Source: Pseudonocardia halophobica (lineage in GTDB: Bacteria; Actinomycetota; Actinomycetes; Mycobacteriales; Pseudonocardiaceae). From it: DNA of 64,000 nucleotides. Below, piece by piece: positions 1 through 9,277 of the stretch (its first letter is position 1; the number at the start of each line of letters is the position of its first letter). A program made the position numbers and the translations under genes. A model generated the notes under the pieces. That model was not told where the DNA came from and searched no databases. It saw nothing but the letters and a program-made list of their open reading frames with translations. The stretch spans positions 62,001 to 126,000 of the forward strand of contig NZ_BSFQ01000017.1 in the NCBI RefSeq assembly GCF_027922425.1. Reading direction: 5' to 3'.

Positions 1-1203
1 CAGGTACTGCGGCGGCAGGTTCAGCGCACGCCCGGTGTCGAACTCGGGCCGCCGCAGGTCGCCGACGCGCTCGGCCTGCCGCTGCAGCCAGGCCCGGGTG
101 AAGTGGAAGCTCTCGGTGTGCAGGGGCTCGGTGAACGGCGCCAGGTAGGCCAGCGCCTCCTCCGCCGTGAGCTCGGTGCCGGGGCGCACGAAGCCCTCGT
201 CCCGCAGCAGCTGCAGCAGGTCGGCGGGCCGGTTCTCCAGGGCGAACTTCGTCATGACGGTCAGCGGCGGGGGCAGTCCCTCGGGGAGCCGCGCGACCGC
301 CCCGAAGTCGACGACGAGCAGCCGGCCGTCGTCGAGGACCTGGAAGTTGCCGGGGTGCGGATCGGAGTGCAGCAGGTGCAGCCGGTAGGGCGCCGAGTAG
401 TGGAACCCCGCGAGCCGCGCGCCCGCGTGGTCGCGCTCCTCCTGGGTGCCCGCGCGGATCACGTCCGACAGCCGGCGCCCGGTGACCCACTCGCTCACCA
501 TCGCCCGCGGCGCCGAAGCGACCACCTTCGGCACCCGGATCTCGGGGTCGCCGTCGTACTCGGCGGCGAAGGCCCGCTGGTTGTCGGCCTCGTCCCGGTA
601 GTCGAGCTCCTCGACCATCCGCTCCTGCAGCTCGGTGATCAGCGGCTTGATGTCCATGCCCGGCGCCAGCGGCTGCAGCAGCCGGCTCATCCGGGACAGC
701 TGGCGCAGGTCGGACCGTAGCGCCTCCTCCGCACCCGGGTACTGGACCTTGACGGCGACCTCACGGCCGTCGCGCCACACGCCGCGGTGCACCTGGCCGA
801 TGCTCGCCGCCGCGGCGGGTTCCTCGTCGAAGTCCTGGAACCGCGACCGCCAGTTGCGCCCGAACTGCTCGGCCAGCATCCGGTGCACGTCGGCCGGTGG
901 CATCGGCGGGGCCGCGCTCTGCAGCCTGGTCAACGCCTCGCGGTACGGGCCGGCGAGCTCCTCGGGCACCGCGGCCTCGAAGATGCTCAGCGCCTGCCCG
1001 AACTTCATGGCGCCGCCCTTGAGCTCGCCCAGGACCGCGAAGAGCTGCTCGGCGCTCTTGGCCATCATCTGCGCGGAGATCTGGTCACGGTCGCCACCGG
1101 CGAGCCGGCGGCCCCATCCTGCGGCGGCGCGTCCGGCGACCCCGAGCGGCAGGCTGGCCAGCTTGGCCGTGCGGGAGGCGGTGCGGCGGGGGATGTCGCT
1201 CAC
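1..1203 (-). CDS. ABC1/AarF (UbiB-like) atypical kinase, 3' end cut by window
   Basis: Atypical protein-kinase-like ATPase of the ABC1/AarF/ADCK family, linked in other organisms to quinone or isoprenoid lipid metabolism. The visible 401 codons show the family hallmarks: a KFGQ motif near residue 67, an alanine-rich nucleotide loop (AAAASIGQVH) near 130, VAVK with Lys152, DPHPGN near 281 and a DFGA metal motif near 299. It starts with GTG at 1203, whose GTGA overlaps the stop of the upstream E1-like gene, so the two are translationally coupled. The stop lies beyond base 1. This pairing matches the conserved mycobacterial Rv3196-Rv3197 neighbourhood as I remember it. The substrate is unknown. 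Confidence 0.9.
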   Translation of the reverse strand, partial: MSDIPRRTASRTAKLASLPLGVAGRAAAGWGRRLAGGDRDQISAQMMAKSAEQLFAVLGELKGGAMKFGQALSIFEAAVPEELAGPYREALTRLQSAAPPMPPADVHRMLAEQFGRNWRSRFQDFDEEPAAAASIGQVHRGVWRDGREVAVKVQYPGAEEALRSDLRQLSRMSRLLQPLAPGMDIKPLITELQERMVEELDYRDEADNQRAFAAEYDGDPEIRVPKVVASAPRAMVSEWVTGRRLSDVIRAGTQEERDHAGARLAGFHYSAPYRLHLLHSDPHPGNFQVLDDGRLLVVDFGAVARLPEGLPPPLTVMTKFALENRPADLLQLLRDEGFVRPGTELTAEEALAYLAPFTEPLHTESFHFTRAWLQRQAERVGDLRRPEFDTGRALNLPPQYL

Positions 1204-2342
1204 CTCATGATTGTCTCCCGCCGCGCCGCCGGCACGCACGTCGCGCCGACCTCCGCGGCGCACGTGGGGGAGGCGTCCGTCACATCTGCCCTTCCGACGG
1301 CCGCTGCAGTCGCCCCCACACCCGCCCGACCCGGCGCGATGCGCGGGGCCGGGACGGGTGCAGCCCGCGGGCTCGCGCCGCAGTGGCAGTCGGGGTGCGC
1401 CCGCCAGGGCCGCCGGTGCAGGCCGCCGCCGTGCACGTCGAGCTCGAGGGCCGCGCCGAGGGTCGGCGGCGGGCGCTCGCCGTCGAGCGCGAGGAGCGCC
1501 TGCGCCGCCCCGAGGGCCGCGGTGGCGGTGACGGCCTCCGGCTCCGCCCCACCGCTGCGCCCGGTCAGTTGGGCAGCGACCACCGGCCACGCCGGATCGA
1601 GGTCGCCCCGGCCCAGCTCGACGCACCGCAGGCACGGCGAGCGCCCGACCAGGACCAGCGGCCCCACCACCCCGAGCCCCTCGCGGACCAGCACCGGCAG
1701 GTGGTCGGTCCCGGTCACCGTGAGCTCGGTGACGACCTCCGGCTCCGGGACCACTGCGTCGGTGAGCACCACCAGATCGGGGGTGCGGCCGGGCGGCAGG
1801 GGATCGGTGGCGGTGCCGGGCCGGACCCGTTTCACCGCCTCGGCGGCCGCGTCGGCACGGGGCCCGCCCACCGACTCCTCCTCGTACCCGCAGCCGACGT
1901 CGGCGCTCTCGACGTGCCCCCGGGCCAGCACCTGCACCGCGCCGACGCCGGCCCGCGCGAGCGCCACCGCCACTGCGACGGCCAACGGCCCGTCGCCCCG
2001 CACCTGCACCGCGCTCGCCGCCCGGCGCTCGGCCCGCCGCTCGCCCACGGCCGGGTCGACGAGCGCGCTGCGCGCCACGAGCCCGCGCAGCACGGCCTCC
2101 GCGAACTCGACCCCGACCCCGCGGGCCGCCGCCTCGGCGACCCAGTCCAGCGCGACCGCCGGAGCACGCAGCCGCTCGAGCAGGGGCAGCAGCGCGGCCG
2201 GCAGCCCGTCCACCACGACGTTGCCCCGCGGGGCCAGCCCGACCTGGCGTGCGCGGGCACCGCGGGCGAGCAGGGGCCGGTGCGGGGCCAGGACCAGCCG
2301 GCGGGGGAGGGAGGCGAGTGCGCGGATCACGGGACCGAGCAT
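1200..2342 (-). CDS. ThiF/E1-like (TOMM cyclodehydratase-type) protein, degenerate
   Basis: A Rossmann-type domain near residues 110-200 carries GDGPLA where ThiF/E1 enzymes have GxGxxG. It is followed by an ALARAGVGAVQVL strand-helix unit and a PRADAAAEAV helix, the usual ThiF order. Two cysteine pairs follow, CLRC and CHC near the C-terminus, which in TOMM cyclodehydratases and E1 enzymes bind structural zinc. No catalytic cysteine or E1 ATP arginine finger is obvious, so adenylation may be lost. A GTG at 2378 would extend the protein by 12 residues but lies inside an inverted pair of DnaA-box-like sequences, so ATG 2342 is preferred; neither start has a Shine-Dalgarno. It is coupled to the ABC1 kinase. 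No precursor peptide is seen. Confidence 0.75.
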   Translation of the reverse strand: MLGPVIRALASLPRRLVLAPHRPLLARGARARQVGLAPRGNVVVDGLPAALLPLLERLRAPAVALDWVAEAAARGVGVEFAEAVLRGLVARSALVDPAVGERRAERRAASAVQVRGDGPLAVAVAVALARAGVGAVQVLARGHVESADVGCGYEEESVGGPRADAAAEAVKRVRPGTATDPLPPGRTPDLVVLTDAVVPEPEVVTELTVTGTDHLPVLVREGLGVVGPLVLVGRSPCLRCVELGRGDLDPAWPVVAAQLTGRSGGAEPEAVTATAALGAAQALLALDGERPPPTLGAALELDVHGGGLHRRPWRAHPDCHCGASPRAAPVPAPRIAPGRAGVGATAAAVGRADVTDASPTCAAEVGATCVPAARRETIMR

Positions 2343-2369
2343 GGTCGGCGGGCCGCGGCCCCGCGAACG

Positions 2370-2401
2370 GTTGTCCACAGGTGCGCCGACCTGTGGACAA
2401 C
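2370..2401. promoter_or_regulatory. inverted pair of perfect DnaA boxes
   Basis: A perfect inverted repeat with 13-base arms (2370-2382 and 2389-2401) and a 6-base spacer. Each arm contains TTGTCCACA, which is the actinobacterial DnaA-box consensus as I know it. The repeat sits between divergent genes. It could equally act as an RNA hairpin at the 5' end of the E1-like gene, but two 9/9 box matches favour DnaA binding. Confidence 0.6.
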
Positions 2402-2458
2402 CCGGGCGCCCGAGGTCCTCCGCTCCCGCCCGCCCGTCGCGGGGCCTAGGGTGGGGGA

Positions 2459-3061
2459 ATGGCGAGCCCCGCGGTCGTCGAGGTGAGACGGAGTCAACGG
2501 CGGCGTCGGATGGTCAGCGCGCGGCGCGAGGGTGACACGGTGATCGTGTTCATCCCGGGCTGGATGAGCGAGGCCGAGGAACGGCGCTGGGTGGACGAGA
2601 TGGTCAACCGGCTCGAGAAGAGCGAGGCCAAGCGCCGCTCACCCGGCCGGCACGGCGACGAGGCGCTGCTCGACCGCTGCCTCGAGCTGTCGAAGCGGTA
2701 CCTGGGCGGCCGGGCCACGCCGGCGTCGGTGCGGTGGGTGCCGCCGATGCGCACCCGCTGGGCCTCGTGCACCCCGCAGGACCGCACGATCCGGATCAGC
2801 GAGCGGCTGCGCGAGGCGCCGGGCTGGGTGGTCGACTACGTGCTGGTGCACGAGCTGGCGCACCTGCTCGCCCCGGGGCACGACGACTACTTCTGGTCGC
2901 TCGTGCACCACTACCCGCGCACCGAGCGCGCCATCGGCTACCTGGAGGGGCTGTCCGCGGCCGCGGGCCTGGGCCTGGTCGGCACGGACGGCGAGGACCT
3001 GCCGGACGCCGAGGACGAGGGCGCCGCGGACCCGGACGAGGCGGCCGCCAGCATCGGCTGA
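2459..3061 (+). CDS. YgjP/M48-type zinc metallopeptidase
   Basis: A 200-residue soluble protein with HELAH at residues 131-135 and a third histidine at 141 (HDDYFW), the zinc site of the YgjP/WLM group of minigluzincins. The preceding RTRWASCT segment is also typical of YgjP-like proteins, which carry an RWGSC motif there. The C-terminal 30 residues are acidic and probably disordered. A TAGGGT -10 element ends six bases before the ATG, so the message is probably leaderless. It is divergent from the E1-like gene. The physiological substrate is not known. Confidence 0.85.
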   Translation: MASPAVVEVRRSQRRRRMVSARREGDTVIVFIPGWMSEAEERRWVDEMVNRLEKSEAKRRSPGRHGDEALLDRCLELSKRYLGGRATPASVRWVPPMRTRWASCTPQDRTIRISERLREAPGWVVDYVLVHELAHLLAPGHDDYFWSLVHHYPRTERAIGYLEGLSAAAGLGLVGTDGEDLPDAEDEGAADPDEAAASIG

Positions 3062-3165
3062 CCAGGTCCGGCGATCTCCCACCGGGCACCGGGCCTGGTC
3101 GCCTCGTCGACGATCTGCCGCCCCGGACACCCGCCGGGACCCGGCACACCCCGCCCGCCGGCGAC

Positions 3166-3231
3166 CATGATCACCGAACGGGGTACATCCCGGCCATCAG
3201 CGTCCGCCAGCTACCGCAAGCGGTGATCATG
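3166..3231. repeat. intergenic long inverted repeat
   Basis: Arms CATGATCACCG (3166-3176) and CGGTGATCATG (3221-3231) are perfect complements separated by 44 bases, between two convergent genes. The rest of 3062-3281 shows no gene. This looks like a dispersed intergenic repeat of the genome rather than a classical terminator, because the loop is long and there is no T run. Confidence 0.45.
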
Positions 3232-3281
3232 CTCAACGGCGTGGCGCCCGTCCCGGCCCGCACACCCACCAGAGCGAAGGA

Positions 3282-4817
3282 TCAGGCCTTCGGGCCCGAC
3301 CCGCCCTCGTCGTCCCCCTTGCCGGACTCGTCCGGGCGGTCGGACGAGTCGGAGGCGTCGGGGGTCTCCGGCTCCTCCGGCTTCTCCTGCTCCGCGGCCT
3401 CGGCGGCCTCGGCGGCGAACTGCTTCTCCAGCTCGGCGATCGGGTCGGCCGTGTCGTCGCGGTGCTGCACGAAGCCGGCGGGGTCGTCGAGGCCGTCCGA
3501 GTCCGGCAGCAGGTCCGGGTGGGCCCACACCGCGTCGCGCCCCTCGATGCCGCGCTCCTCGCCGAGCAGCTTCCACAGCTCGGCGGCGGCCCGGAGCTTC
3601 CGGGGCCGCAGCTCGAGCCCGACGATGCTGGCGAAGGCCTGCTCCGCCGGGCCGCCGGAGGCGCGGCGGCGACGCAGCGTCTCGCGCAGCGCGCCCGCGC
3701 CGGGCAGCCGCTCGCCGACGCCCTCGGCCACGACGGTGTCCACCCAGCCCTCGATCAGGGCGAGCAGCGTCTCGAGCCGGGCCAGCGCCGCCTTCTGCTC
3801 CGGCGTGGTCTGCGGCTCGAACATGCCGGACTGCATGGCCTCCTGGATCGACGCCGGGTTCGACGGGTCGATCTGGCGGGCCATGTCCTCGATGCGCGAG
3901 GTGTCGACGGTGATGCCGCGGGCGTAGTCCTCGACCGCGCCGAGCAGCCGCTCCCGCAGCCACGGCACGTGCGCGAACAGCCGATGGTGCGCCGCCTCGC
4001 GGGCGGCCAGGTAGATCATGACCTCGCTCGCGGGGCGGTCGAGGCCCTCGGTGAACTTCTCGATGGCCTCGGGCAGCAGGGCGGCGGTGCGCTCGGGCCC
4101 GACCGGGAAGCCGACCTCGGTACCGGTCAGCACCTCGGCGGCGAGCTGGCCGAGGCCGCTGCCGAGCTGGCTGCCGAAGGCGAGCCCGCCCATCTGGCCG
4201 ATCATCGCGAGCATCGGGCCGGCGGCGCTGCGGATCTCCTCGGGCAGGCCCTCCACCCACGCGCCGGACACCCGCTGGGCGACGGGGTCGCACAGCCGCT
4301 TCCAGGTGGGCATGCTCGCCTTCACCCAGTCCGTCGGCGTCCAGGCCACGGTCTCGGTCGCGCCGGCCGGGAACTCCGTCGCCGGGTCGAGCCAGAGCTC
4401 CGCCAGCTTGAGCGCGTCGGCCACGGCGGTGCGCTGCGCGTCCGTGAGCGACGAGGTCTTCTGCGCGAGCTGCTGGGTCGCCATCTGCGCGGCCAGGTCG
4501 TAGTTGACCGGGCCGCCACCGCCGCCGCCCGCCTGGCTCGCACTGGACAGCATCTGCCCGAGCTGGCTGAGCATCTGGCCGAGTTGGCCGACGTCGAAGC
4601 CGCCCGGACCGCCGCCGGGCATGCCGGGCATCCCCGGGATGCCGGGCATCCCCGGGATGCCGGGGAACTGACCGCCGCCGGGGAGGCTGCCGAAGCCGAA
4701 GGGGTCCTTGGGGCCCTCGTTGCCGCCCTCGCCACCCTCGTCCCGCTTGCGGTCGCGGTCCGGGTCGCGGTCCGGGTCGCGGTCGGAAGGGCCGAAGCCG
4801 AACGGGACGTCACTCAT
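3282..4817 (-). CDS. DUF2342 zinc-dependent metalloprotease-like protein
   Basis: A 511-residue protein of the actinobacterial DUF2342 family (Rv3195-like), related to the F420-biosynthesis-associated proteins. The family motif REAAHHRLF lies near residues 273-281 and may bind zinc, although it is not a plain HExxH. The N-terminus is low-complexity: repeated charged DPDRDPDR units, then a collagen-like PGIPGM/PGMPGM tract near 50-70. The C-terminal 60 residues are acidic and Ser/Glu/Pro-rich. ATG 4817 was chosen because TACCGT ends seven bases upstream on the minus strand, fitting a leaderless start. It is divergent from the PDZ protease gene. Function is unproven. Confidence 0.8.
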   Translation of the reverse strand: MSDVPFGFGPSDRDPDRDPDRDRKRDEGGEGGNEGPKDPFGFGSLPGGGQFPGIPGMPGIPGMPGMPGGGPGGFDVGQLGQMLSQLGQMLSSASQAGGGGGGPVNYDLAAQMATQQLAQKTSSLTDAQRTAVADALKLAELWLDPATEFPAGATETVAWTPTDWVKASMPTWKRLCDPVAQRVSGAWVEGLPEEIRSAAGPMLAMIGQMGGLAFGSQLGSGLGQLAAEVLTGTEVGFPVGPERTAALLPEAIEKFTEGLDRPASEVMIYLAAREAAHHRLFAHVPWLRERLLGAVEDYARGITVDTSRIEDMARQIDPSNPASIQEAMQSGMFEPQTTPEQKAALARLETLLALIEGWVDTVVAEGVGERLPGAGALRETLRRRRASGGPAEQAFASIVGLELRPRKLRAAAELWKLLGEERGIEGRDAVWAHPDLLPDSDGLDDPAGFVQHRDDTADPIAELEKQFAAEAAEAAEQEKPEEPETPDASDSSDRPDESGKGDDEGGSGPKA

Positions 4818-4867
4818 GCCGACCACGGTACGCGGCCCCCGGGGGCTGCGGCGTAGGTTCGCTCTCC

Positions 4868-5890
4868 GTGAGACGCCGGACGTCGACGCTGGTCGCCGCG
4901 GTGCTCCTGGTGATGGTGGTGGTGGGCGTCGGGACCGTCGTCCGCGTGCCCTTCGTCGCCCTGGGGCCCGGGCCGACCTACGACACGCTGGGCGCCGTGG
5001 ACGGGACGCAGGTCGTCGCCGTCGACGGGGCGCCGACCTTCCCCACCTCGGGGCACCTCAACATGACCACGGTCTCGGTCAACGACGGCGTGACCGGCCT
5101 GCAGGCCCTCGGGTTCTGGCTGGCACCGGACCGGCGGCTGGTGCCGCGGGACACGGTGTTCCCGCCCGGGCGGTCGACCCAGGAGGTCGACCGGGAGAAC
5201 GCGGAGCAGTTCACGGCGTCGGAGACGAACGCCGAGCTCGCCGCGCTGTCCGAGCTGAAGCTGCCGACCCGGGCCACGGTGGCCGACGTCGTGCCCGGCT
5301 CGCCTGCCGAGGGCGTGCTGCAGCAGGGCGACACGATCGTCGCGGTGCGCGGGACCCCGGTCGCGACCCCGCAGGCCGTGGCCGACGCGCTGAACGGCAC
5401 CCGGCCGGGCGAGCCCGTCGTCGTCACCTACCGGCGCGGCGACGCCCAGCAGGACGCCACGATCACGCTCGGCTCCAGCCCGGACCGCGACCAGGGGATG
5501 CTCGGCGTGCGGCCGGGTGTCCAGCCCGTCTCCGGGGCCATCACCATCAGCCTCGGGGACATCGGCGGCCCGTCGGCCGGGCTGATGTTCGCGCTCGCCG
5601 TCGTCGACAAGCTGACGCCGGGGGAGCTCAACGGCGGCCAGTTCGTCGCGGGCACCGGCACGATCACGGCGGACGGGACGGTCGGACCGATCGGCGGCAT
5701 CCCGTTCAAGATGCGGGCGGCGCGGGACGCGGGCGCGGTCACCTTCCTCGTGCCGAGCGACAACTGCGCCGAGGCCGTGCAGAACGCGCCCGACGGGCTG
5801 CGCCTGGTCCGGGTGACCACGCTCGCCTCCGCGGTCGACGCGCTGGAGACGCTCGACGGCGGCGGGCAGGCCCCGCTGTGCACCCCCTGA
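4868..5890 (+). CDS. membrane-anchored PDZ/Lon-like serine protease (YlbL type)
   Basis: A 340-residue protein with one N-terminal membrane anchor (about residues 8-33), a PDZ domain around 130-200 and a C-terminal Lon (S16) proteolytic domain. The catalytic Ser-Lys dyad is visible: Ser236 in GGPSAG and Lys281 in GGIPFKM. This is the usual YlbL/Rv3194c architecture and length. It starts with GTG, and TAGGTT ends eight bases before it, so a leaderless message is likely. It probably works as a surface protease processing exported or membrane proteins. Divergent DUF2342 upstream and UPF0182 downstream keep the conserved order. Confidence 0.88.
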   Translation: MRRRTSTLVAAVLLVMVVVGVGTVVRVPFVALGPGPTYDTLGAVDGTQVVAVDGAPTFPTSGHLNMTTVSVNDGVTGLQALGFWLAPDRRLVPRDTVFPPGRSTQEVDRENAEQFTASETNAELAALSELKLPTRATVADVVPGSPAEGVLQQGDTIVAVRGTPVATPQAVADALNGTRPGEPVVVTYRRGDAQQDATITLGSSPDRDQGMLGVRPGVQPVSGAITISLGDIGGPSAGLMFALAVVDKLTPGELNGGQFVAGTGTITADGTVGPIGGIPFKMRAARDAGAVTFLVPSDNCAEAVQNAPDGLRLVRVTTLASAVDALETLDGGGQAPLCTP

Positions 5891-6061
5891 AGAATGGCTG
5901 AGCTGGGCGGATCCGCACTGTCGGGCGGACGCGGTACGGTCGCCGGCGAGCGGACACGGAACGGACGAACCGTACGAACGGTGCGGGCACACGGGACACA
6001 CGGGAACTCCACACCCCGTCCGTAGAGTTGACGCACCAGAACCGACCCTCGAGGAGTTGCC

Positions 6062-8998
6062 GTGGCCATGCGGCCCCCGGCGGGAGCACCGTCGTTGTCC
6101 CGCCGTACGCGGATACTGCTGATCGCGGCCGCGGTCCTGGTGGTGGTGCTGCTGGGTGGATCCCGGCTGGTCGACTTCTACGTCGACTGGCTCTGGTACG
6201 GCGAGACCGGCTACCGCGGCGTGCTCGGCACCGTGATCGGCACCCGGATCGTCCAGTTCGTGATCGGCGGGCTGCTGCTCGGCGGCGCGGTCTGGCTCAC
6301 GCTCTGGCTCGCCTACCGGTTCCGCCCCGTCTTCGTGCCGGTCAACGGGCCGGAGGACCCGATCGCCCGGTACCGCACCGTGATCATCGGCCGGCTGCGG
6401 CTGTTCGGGATCGGCATTCCGGTGATCGTCGGCATCATCGCCGGCCTGGCCGCGCAGGGCGACTGGCAGACCACGCAGATGTTCCTGAACGGCACGCCGT
6501 TCGGGCAGACCGATCCCGAGTTCGGCAACGACATCGGCTTCTACGCCTTCACGCTGCCGTTCATCCGGATGCTGCTGAACTGGCTGTTCGTCACGGTCGC
6601 GATCTGCTTCGTGGTGGCGCTGATCGCGCACTACGTCTTCGGCGGGATCCGGCTGGCCGGCCGCTCGGGCCAGGTCTCGGCGGCCGCGCGGGCGCAGCTG
6701 GCGATCCTCGCCGGCGTGTTCGTGCTGCTCAAGGCGGTGGCGTACTACCTCGACCGGTACGAGCTGCTCTACTCCGACCGCAACCAGAACTTCTTCGGCG
6801 CCACCTACACGGACCTCAACGCCGTGATGCCGGCCAAGATCATCCTGCTGGTCATCTCGATCATCTGTGCCGCGGCGTTCTTCGCGGCGGTGTTCCGGCG
6901 GAACCTGCAGCTCCCGGCCATCGCGGTGGTGCTGCTGGTGCTGTCGAGCGTGCTGGTCGGCGCCGCATGGCCCGCGGTGCTGCAGCAGTTCGTCGTCGCG
7001 CCCAACGCGAACGAGCGCGAGGCGCCGTCGATCGAGCGCAACATCGCCGCCACCCGGCAGGCCTTCGGGCTCACGGACGACAAGGTCACGATCGAGCCGT
7101 ACTCGGGAACGTCGTCCGCCACGTCGGCGCAGGTCCGGGCGGACACGGACACGATCCCGAACATCCGCCTGCTCGACCCGGGCAAGCTCACCAAGACCTT
7201 CACCCAGCTCCAGCAGCGGCGGAACTTCTACGGCTTCCCCGAGAAGCTGGACATCGACCGCTACACGGTCGACGGGCAGAAGCAGGACTACGTGGTCGCC
7301 GCCCGTGAGCTCGACTCGAGCGCGCTCGTCGGCAACCAGCAGGACTGGATCAACCGGCACCTCGTCTACACGCACGGCAACGGCTTCGTCGCCGCGCCGG
7401 CGAACCAGGTCAACGCCGCGCTGGAGGACACCGGCGGCCAGGGCGGCCTGCCGAAGTTCACCGTCAGCGACACCACGACCGAGGGGCAGATCCCGGTCGC
7501 CGAGCCGCGGATCTACTACGGCGAGCTGATCACGGACTACTCGATCGTCGGCGCCGAGGAGGCTGCCGCGCCGCGCGAGTACGACACCGACAGCGCCCAG
7601 TACACGTACACGGGCAAGGGCGGCGTCTCGCTCGGCAACCTGTTCAACCGGCTGGTCTTCTCGCTCTACTACGGCGAGCGGAACATCCTGTTCAACAGCT
7701 CGATCAACGACAACTCGAAGATCATGTACGACCGGGACCCGCGGGACCGCGTCGAGAAGGTCGCCCCCTGGCTGACCGTCGACAACGACCCGTACCCGGC
7801 GGTCGTCGACGGGCGTATCCAGTGGATCGTCGACGGCTACACCACGCTGCGGAACTACCCGTACGCGGAGCAGGTGCCGCTGGGCGACACCACGCAGGAC
7901 AGCCAGCTCGGCCTGCAGGGCCAGCGGCTGCCGAACGACACCATCAGCTACCTGCGCAACTCCGTGAAGGCGACCGTCGACGCCTACGACGGCACCGTGA
8001 CCCTCTACGCCTTCGACGACAAGGACCCGGTCCTGCAGACCTGGATGAAGACGTTCCCGGGCACGGTCAAGCCGGCGTCGGACATCAGCGACCAGCTGCG
8101 CGAGCACTTCCGGTACCCGGAGGACCAGTTCAAGGTCCAGCGGGAGCTGCTGACCCGCTACCACGTCGACAACCCGGGCGAGTTCTTCTCCACGGTCTCC
8201 TTCTGGGACGTCCCCTCGGACCCGACGGTCCAGGGCAACACGGGCGCGGCGCAGGACGCGCAGCCGCCGTACTACATGCTCACGGGCCTGCCGGGGCAGA
8301 GCGGCTCGAGCTTCCAGCTCACCAGCGCCCTCGTGAGCCTGCGGCGCCAGTTCATGGCCTCCTACATGTCGGCGAGCTCGGAACCGGGCACCTACGGCAA
8401 GATCACCGTGCTGCAGTTGCCGGCGGACACGCAGACACTCGGCCCGCAGCAGGTCCAGGCGCAGTTCCTCGGCTCGCCGAACGTGTCGTCGGAGCTGAAC
8501 CTGCTGAGACAGAACCAGACCACGATCGACTACGGGAACCTGCTGACGCTGCCCGTGGCGGGTGGGCTGCTGTACGTCGAACCCGTGTACATCGAGCGGG
8601 CGGGGCAGGACTCGTCCTACCCGCAGCTCGCCCGCGTGCTGGTGAGCTTCGGCGGGCGCGTCGGCTACGACGCGAACCTGGCGACGGCGCTGGACCAGGT
8701 GTTCGGGGCGGGCGCCGGTGCCGGGGCCGCGGCCACGACACCGAACCAGGGCTCCACGCCACAGGCACCGTCGACGGGGTCGCCGACACCGAACACCGGG
8801 GCGAGCCCCGAGCTGGCCTCCGCGGCGGGCGAGATCTCCGCGGCCCTGGCCCAGCTCAAGGCCGCGCAGCAGTCGGGTGACTTCACGGCCCAGGGTGAGG
8901 CGCTCTCGGCCCTCGACGCGGCCGTGAAGAAGTTCCAGGCCGCCCAGAGCGCCGCCCCGGCGCCCTCGGCCACCCCGGCCCCGTCGCCGGGCGGCTGA
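6062..8998 (+). CDS. UPF0182 family large membrane protein
   Basis: A 978-residue protein, matching the long UPF0182 (Rv3193c-like) family. About seven hydrophobic helices occupy the first 320 residues. A large extracytoplasmic domain follows, with the conserved segment NRLVFSLYYGERNILF near residue 530. The C-terminal 90 residues are rich in Ala, Pro, Thr and Gly, suggesting a flexible tail in the wall. GTG 6062 has GAGGAG five bases upstream. The 171-base gap before it holds no other gene. The biochemical role is unknown, though its steady linkage to the PDZ protease suggests a common envelope function. Confidence 0.88.
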   Translation: MAMRPPAGAPSLSRRTRILLIAAAVLVVVLLGGSRLVDFYVDWLWYGETGYRGVLGTVIGTRIVQFVIGGLLLGGAVWLTLWLAYRFRPVFVPVNGPEDPIARYRTVIIGRLRLFGIGIPVIVGIIAGLAAQGDWQTTQMFLNGTPFGQTDPEFGNDIGFYAFTLPFIRMLLNWLFVTVAICFVVALIAHYVFGGIRLAGRSGQVSAAARAQLAILAGVFVLLKAVAYYLDRYELLYSDRNQNFFGATYTDLNAVMPAKIILLVISIICAAAFFAAVFRRNLQLPAIAVVLLVLSSVLVGAAWPAVLQQFVVAPNANEREAPSIERNIAATRQAFGLTDDKVTIEPYSGTSSATSAQVRADTDTIPNIRLLDPGKLTKTFTQLQQRRNFYGFPEKLDIDRYTVDGQKQDYVVAARELDSSALVGNQQDWINRHLVYTHGNGFVAAPANQVNAALEDTGGQGGLPKFTVSDTTTEGQIPVAEPRIYYGELITDYSIVGAEEAAAPREYDTDSAQYTYTGKGGVSLGNLFNRLVFSLYYGERNILFNSSINDNSKIMYDRDPRDRVEKVAPWLTVDNDPYPAVVDGRIQWIVDGYTTLRNYPYAEQVPLGDTTQDSQLGLQGQRLPNDTISYLRNSVKATVDAYDGTVTLYAFDDKDPVLQTWMKTFPGTVKPASDISDQLREHFRYPEDQFKVQRELLTRYHVDNPGEFFSTVSFWDVPSDPTVQGNTGAAQDAQPPYYMLTGLPGQSGSSFQLTSALVSLRRQFMASYMSASSEPGTYGKITVLQLPADTQTLGPQQVQAQFLGSPNVSSELNLLRQNQTTIDYGNLLTLPVAGGLLYVEPVYIERAGQDSSYPQLARVLVSFGGRVGYDANLATALDQVFGAGAGAGAAATTPNQGSTPQAPSTGSPTPNTGASPELASAAGEISAALAQLKAAQQSGDFTAQGEALSALDAAVKKFQAAQSAAPAPSATPAPSPGG

Positions 8999-9016
8999 GG
9001 CCCGCACAGCGCTGCA

Positions 9017-9049
9017 GACGGGCGGTCCCGGTCACCGGGGCCGCCCGTC
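9017..9049 (+). terminator. hairpin terminator of the UPF0182 gene
   Basis: GACGGGCGGTCCCGG (9017-9031) pairs with CCGGGGCCGCCCGTC (9035-9049), with one wobble pair and a very short loop, 18 bases after the stop codon. There is no T tract, as is common in high-GC actinobacteria. The rest of 9050-9277 carries no gene; TAATGT at 9217-9222 may be the -10 of the tRNA transcript. Confidence 0.6.
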
Positions 9050-9277
9050 GGCGTTCTCGGAGCCGGCCGAAGGATGTGAGCAGGCTTACCGGAGCCGGTC
9101 CGCGGCCCGCTGACCGGCGAGAACGCCTCAGCGTGCGGGAGAACGCGGCGTTGTCGCAGGTCAGAGGGTCGGGGATCGAAACCGACCCCCCCGTGCACAT
9201 GCCGTTCGCGAGCGTGTAATGTTCTGGGCACAACAGCAAGACAGCAGTGCGAAGCCCGGAAGGGCGGACCACAGCGG

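Noticed and set aside
1200..2342. A ribosomally made thiazole/oxazole peptide cluster around the E1-like protein
   Set aside because: No YcaO protein, dehydrogenase or precursor peptide lies next to it; the neighbourhood is the common housekeeping block.
4814..9007. A minus-strand open frame of almost 1,400 codons opposite the PDZ protease and UPF0182 genes
   Set aside because: It lies opposite two well-supported genes. Its protein is Arg/Gly/Val-rich with no domain, as expected for antisense frames in very GC-rich DNA.
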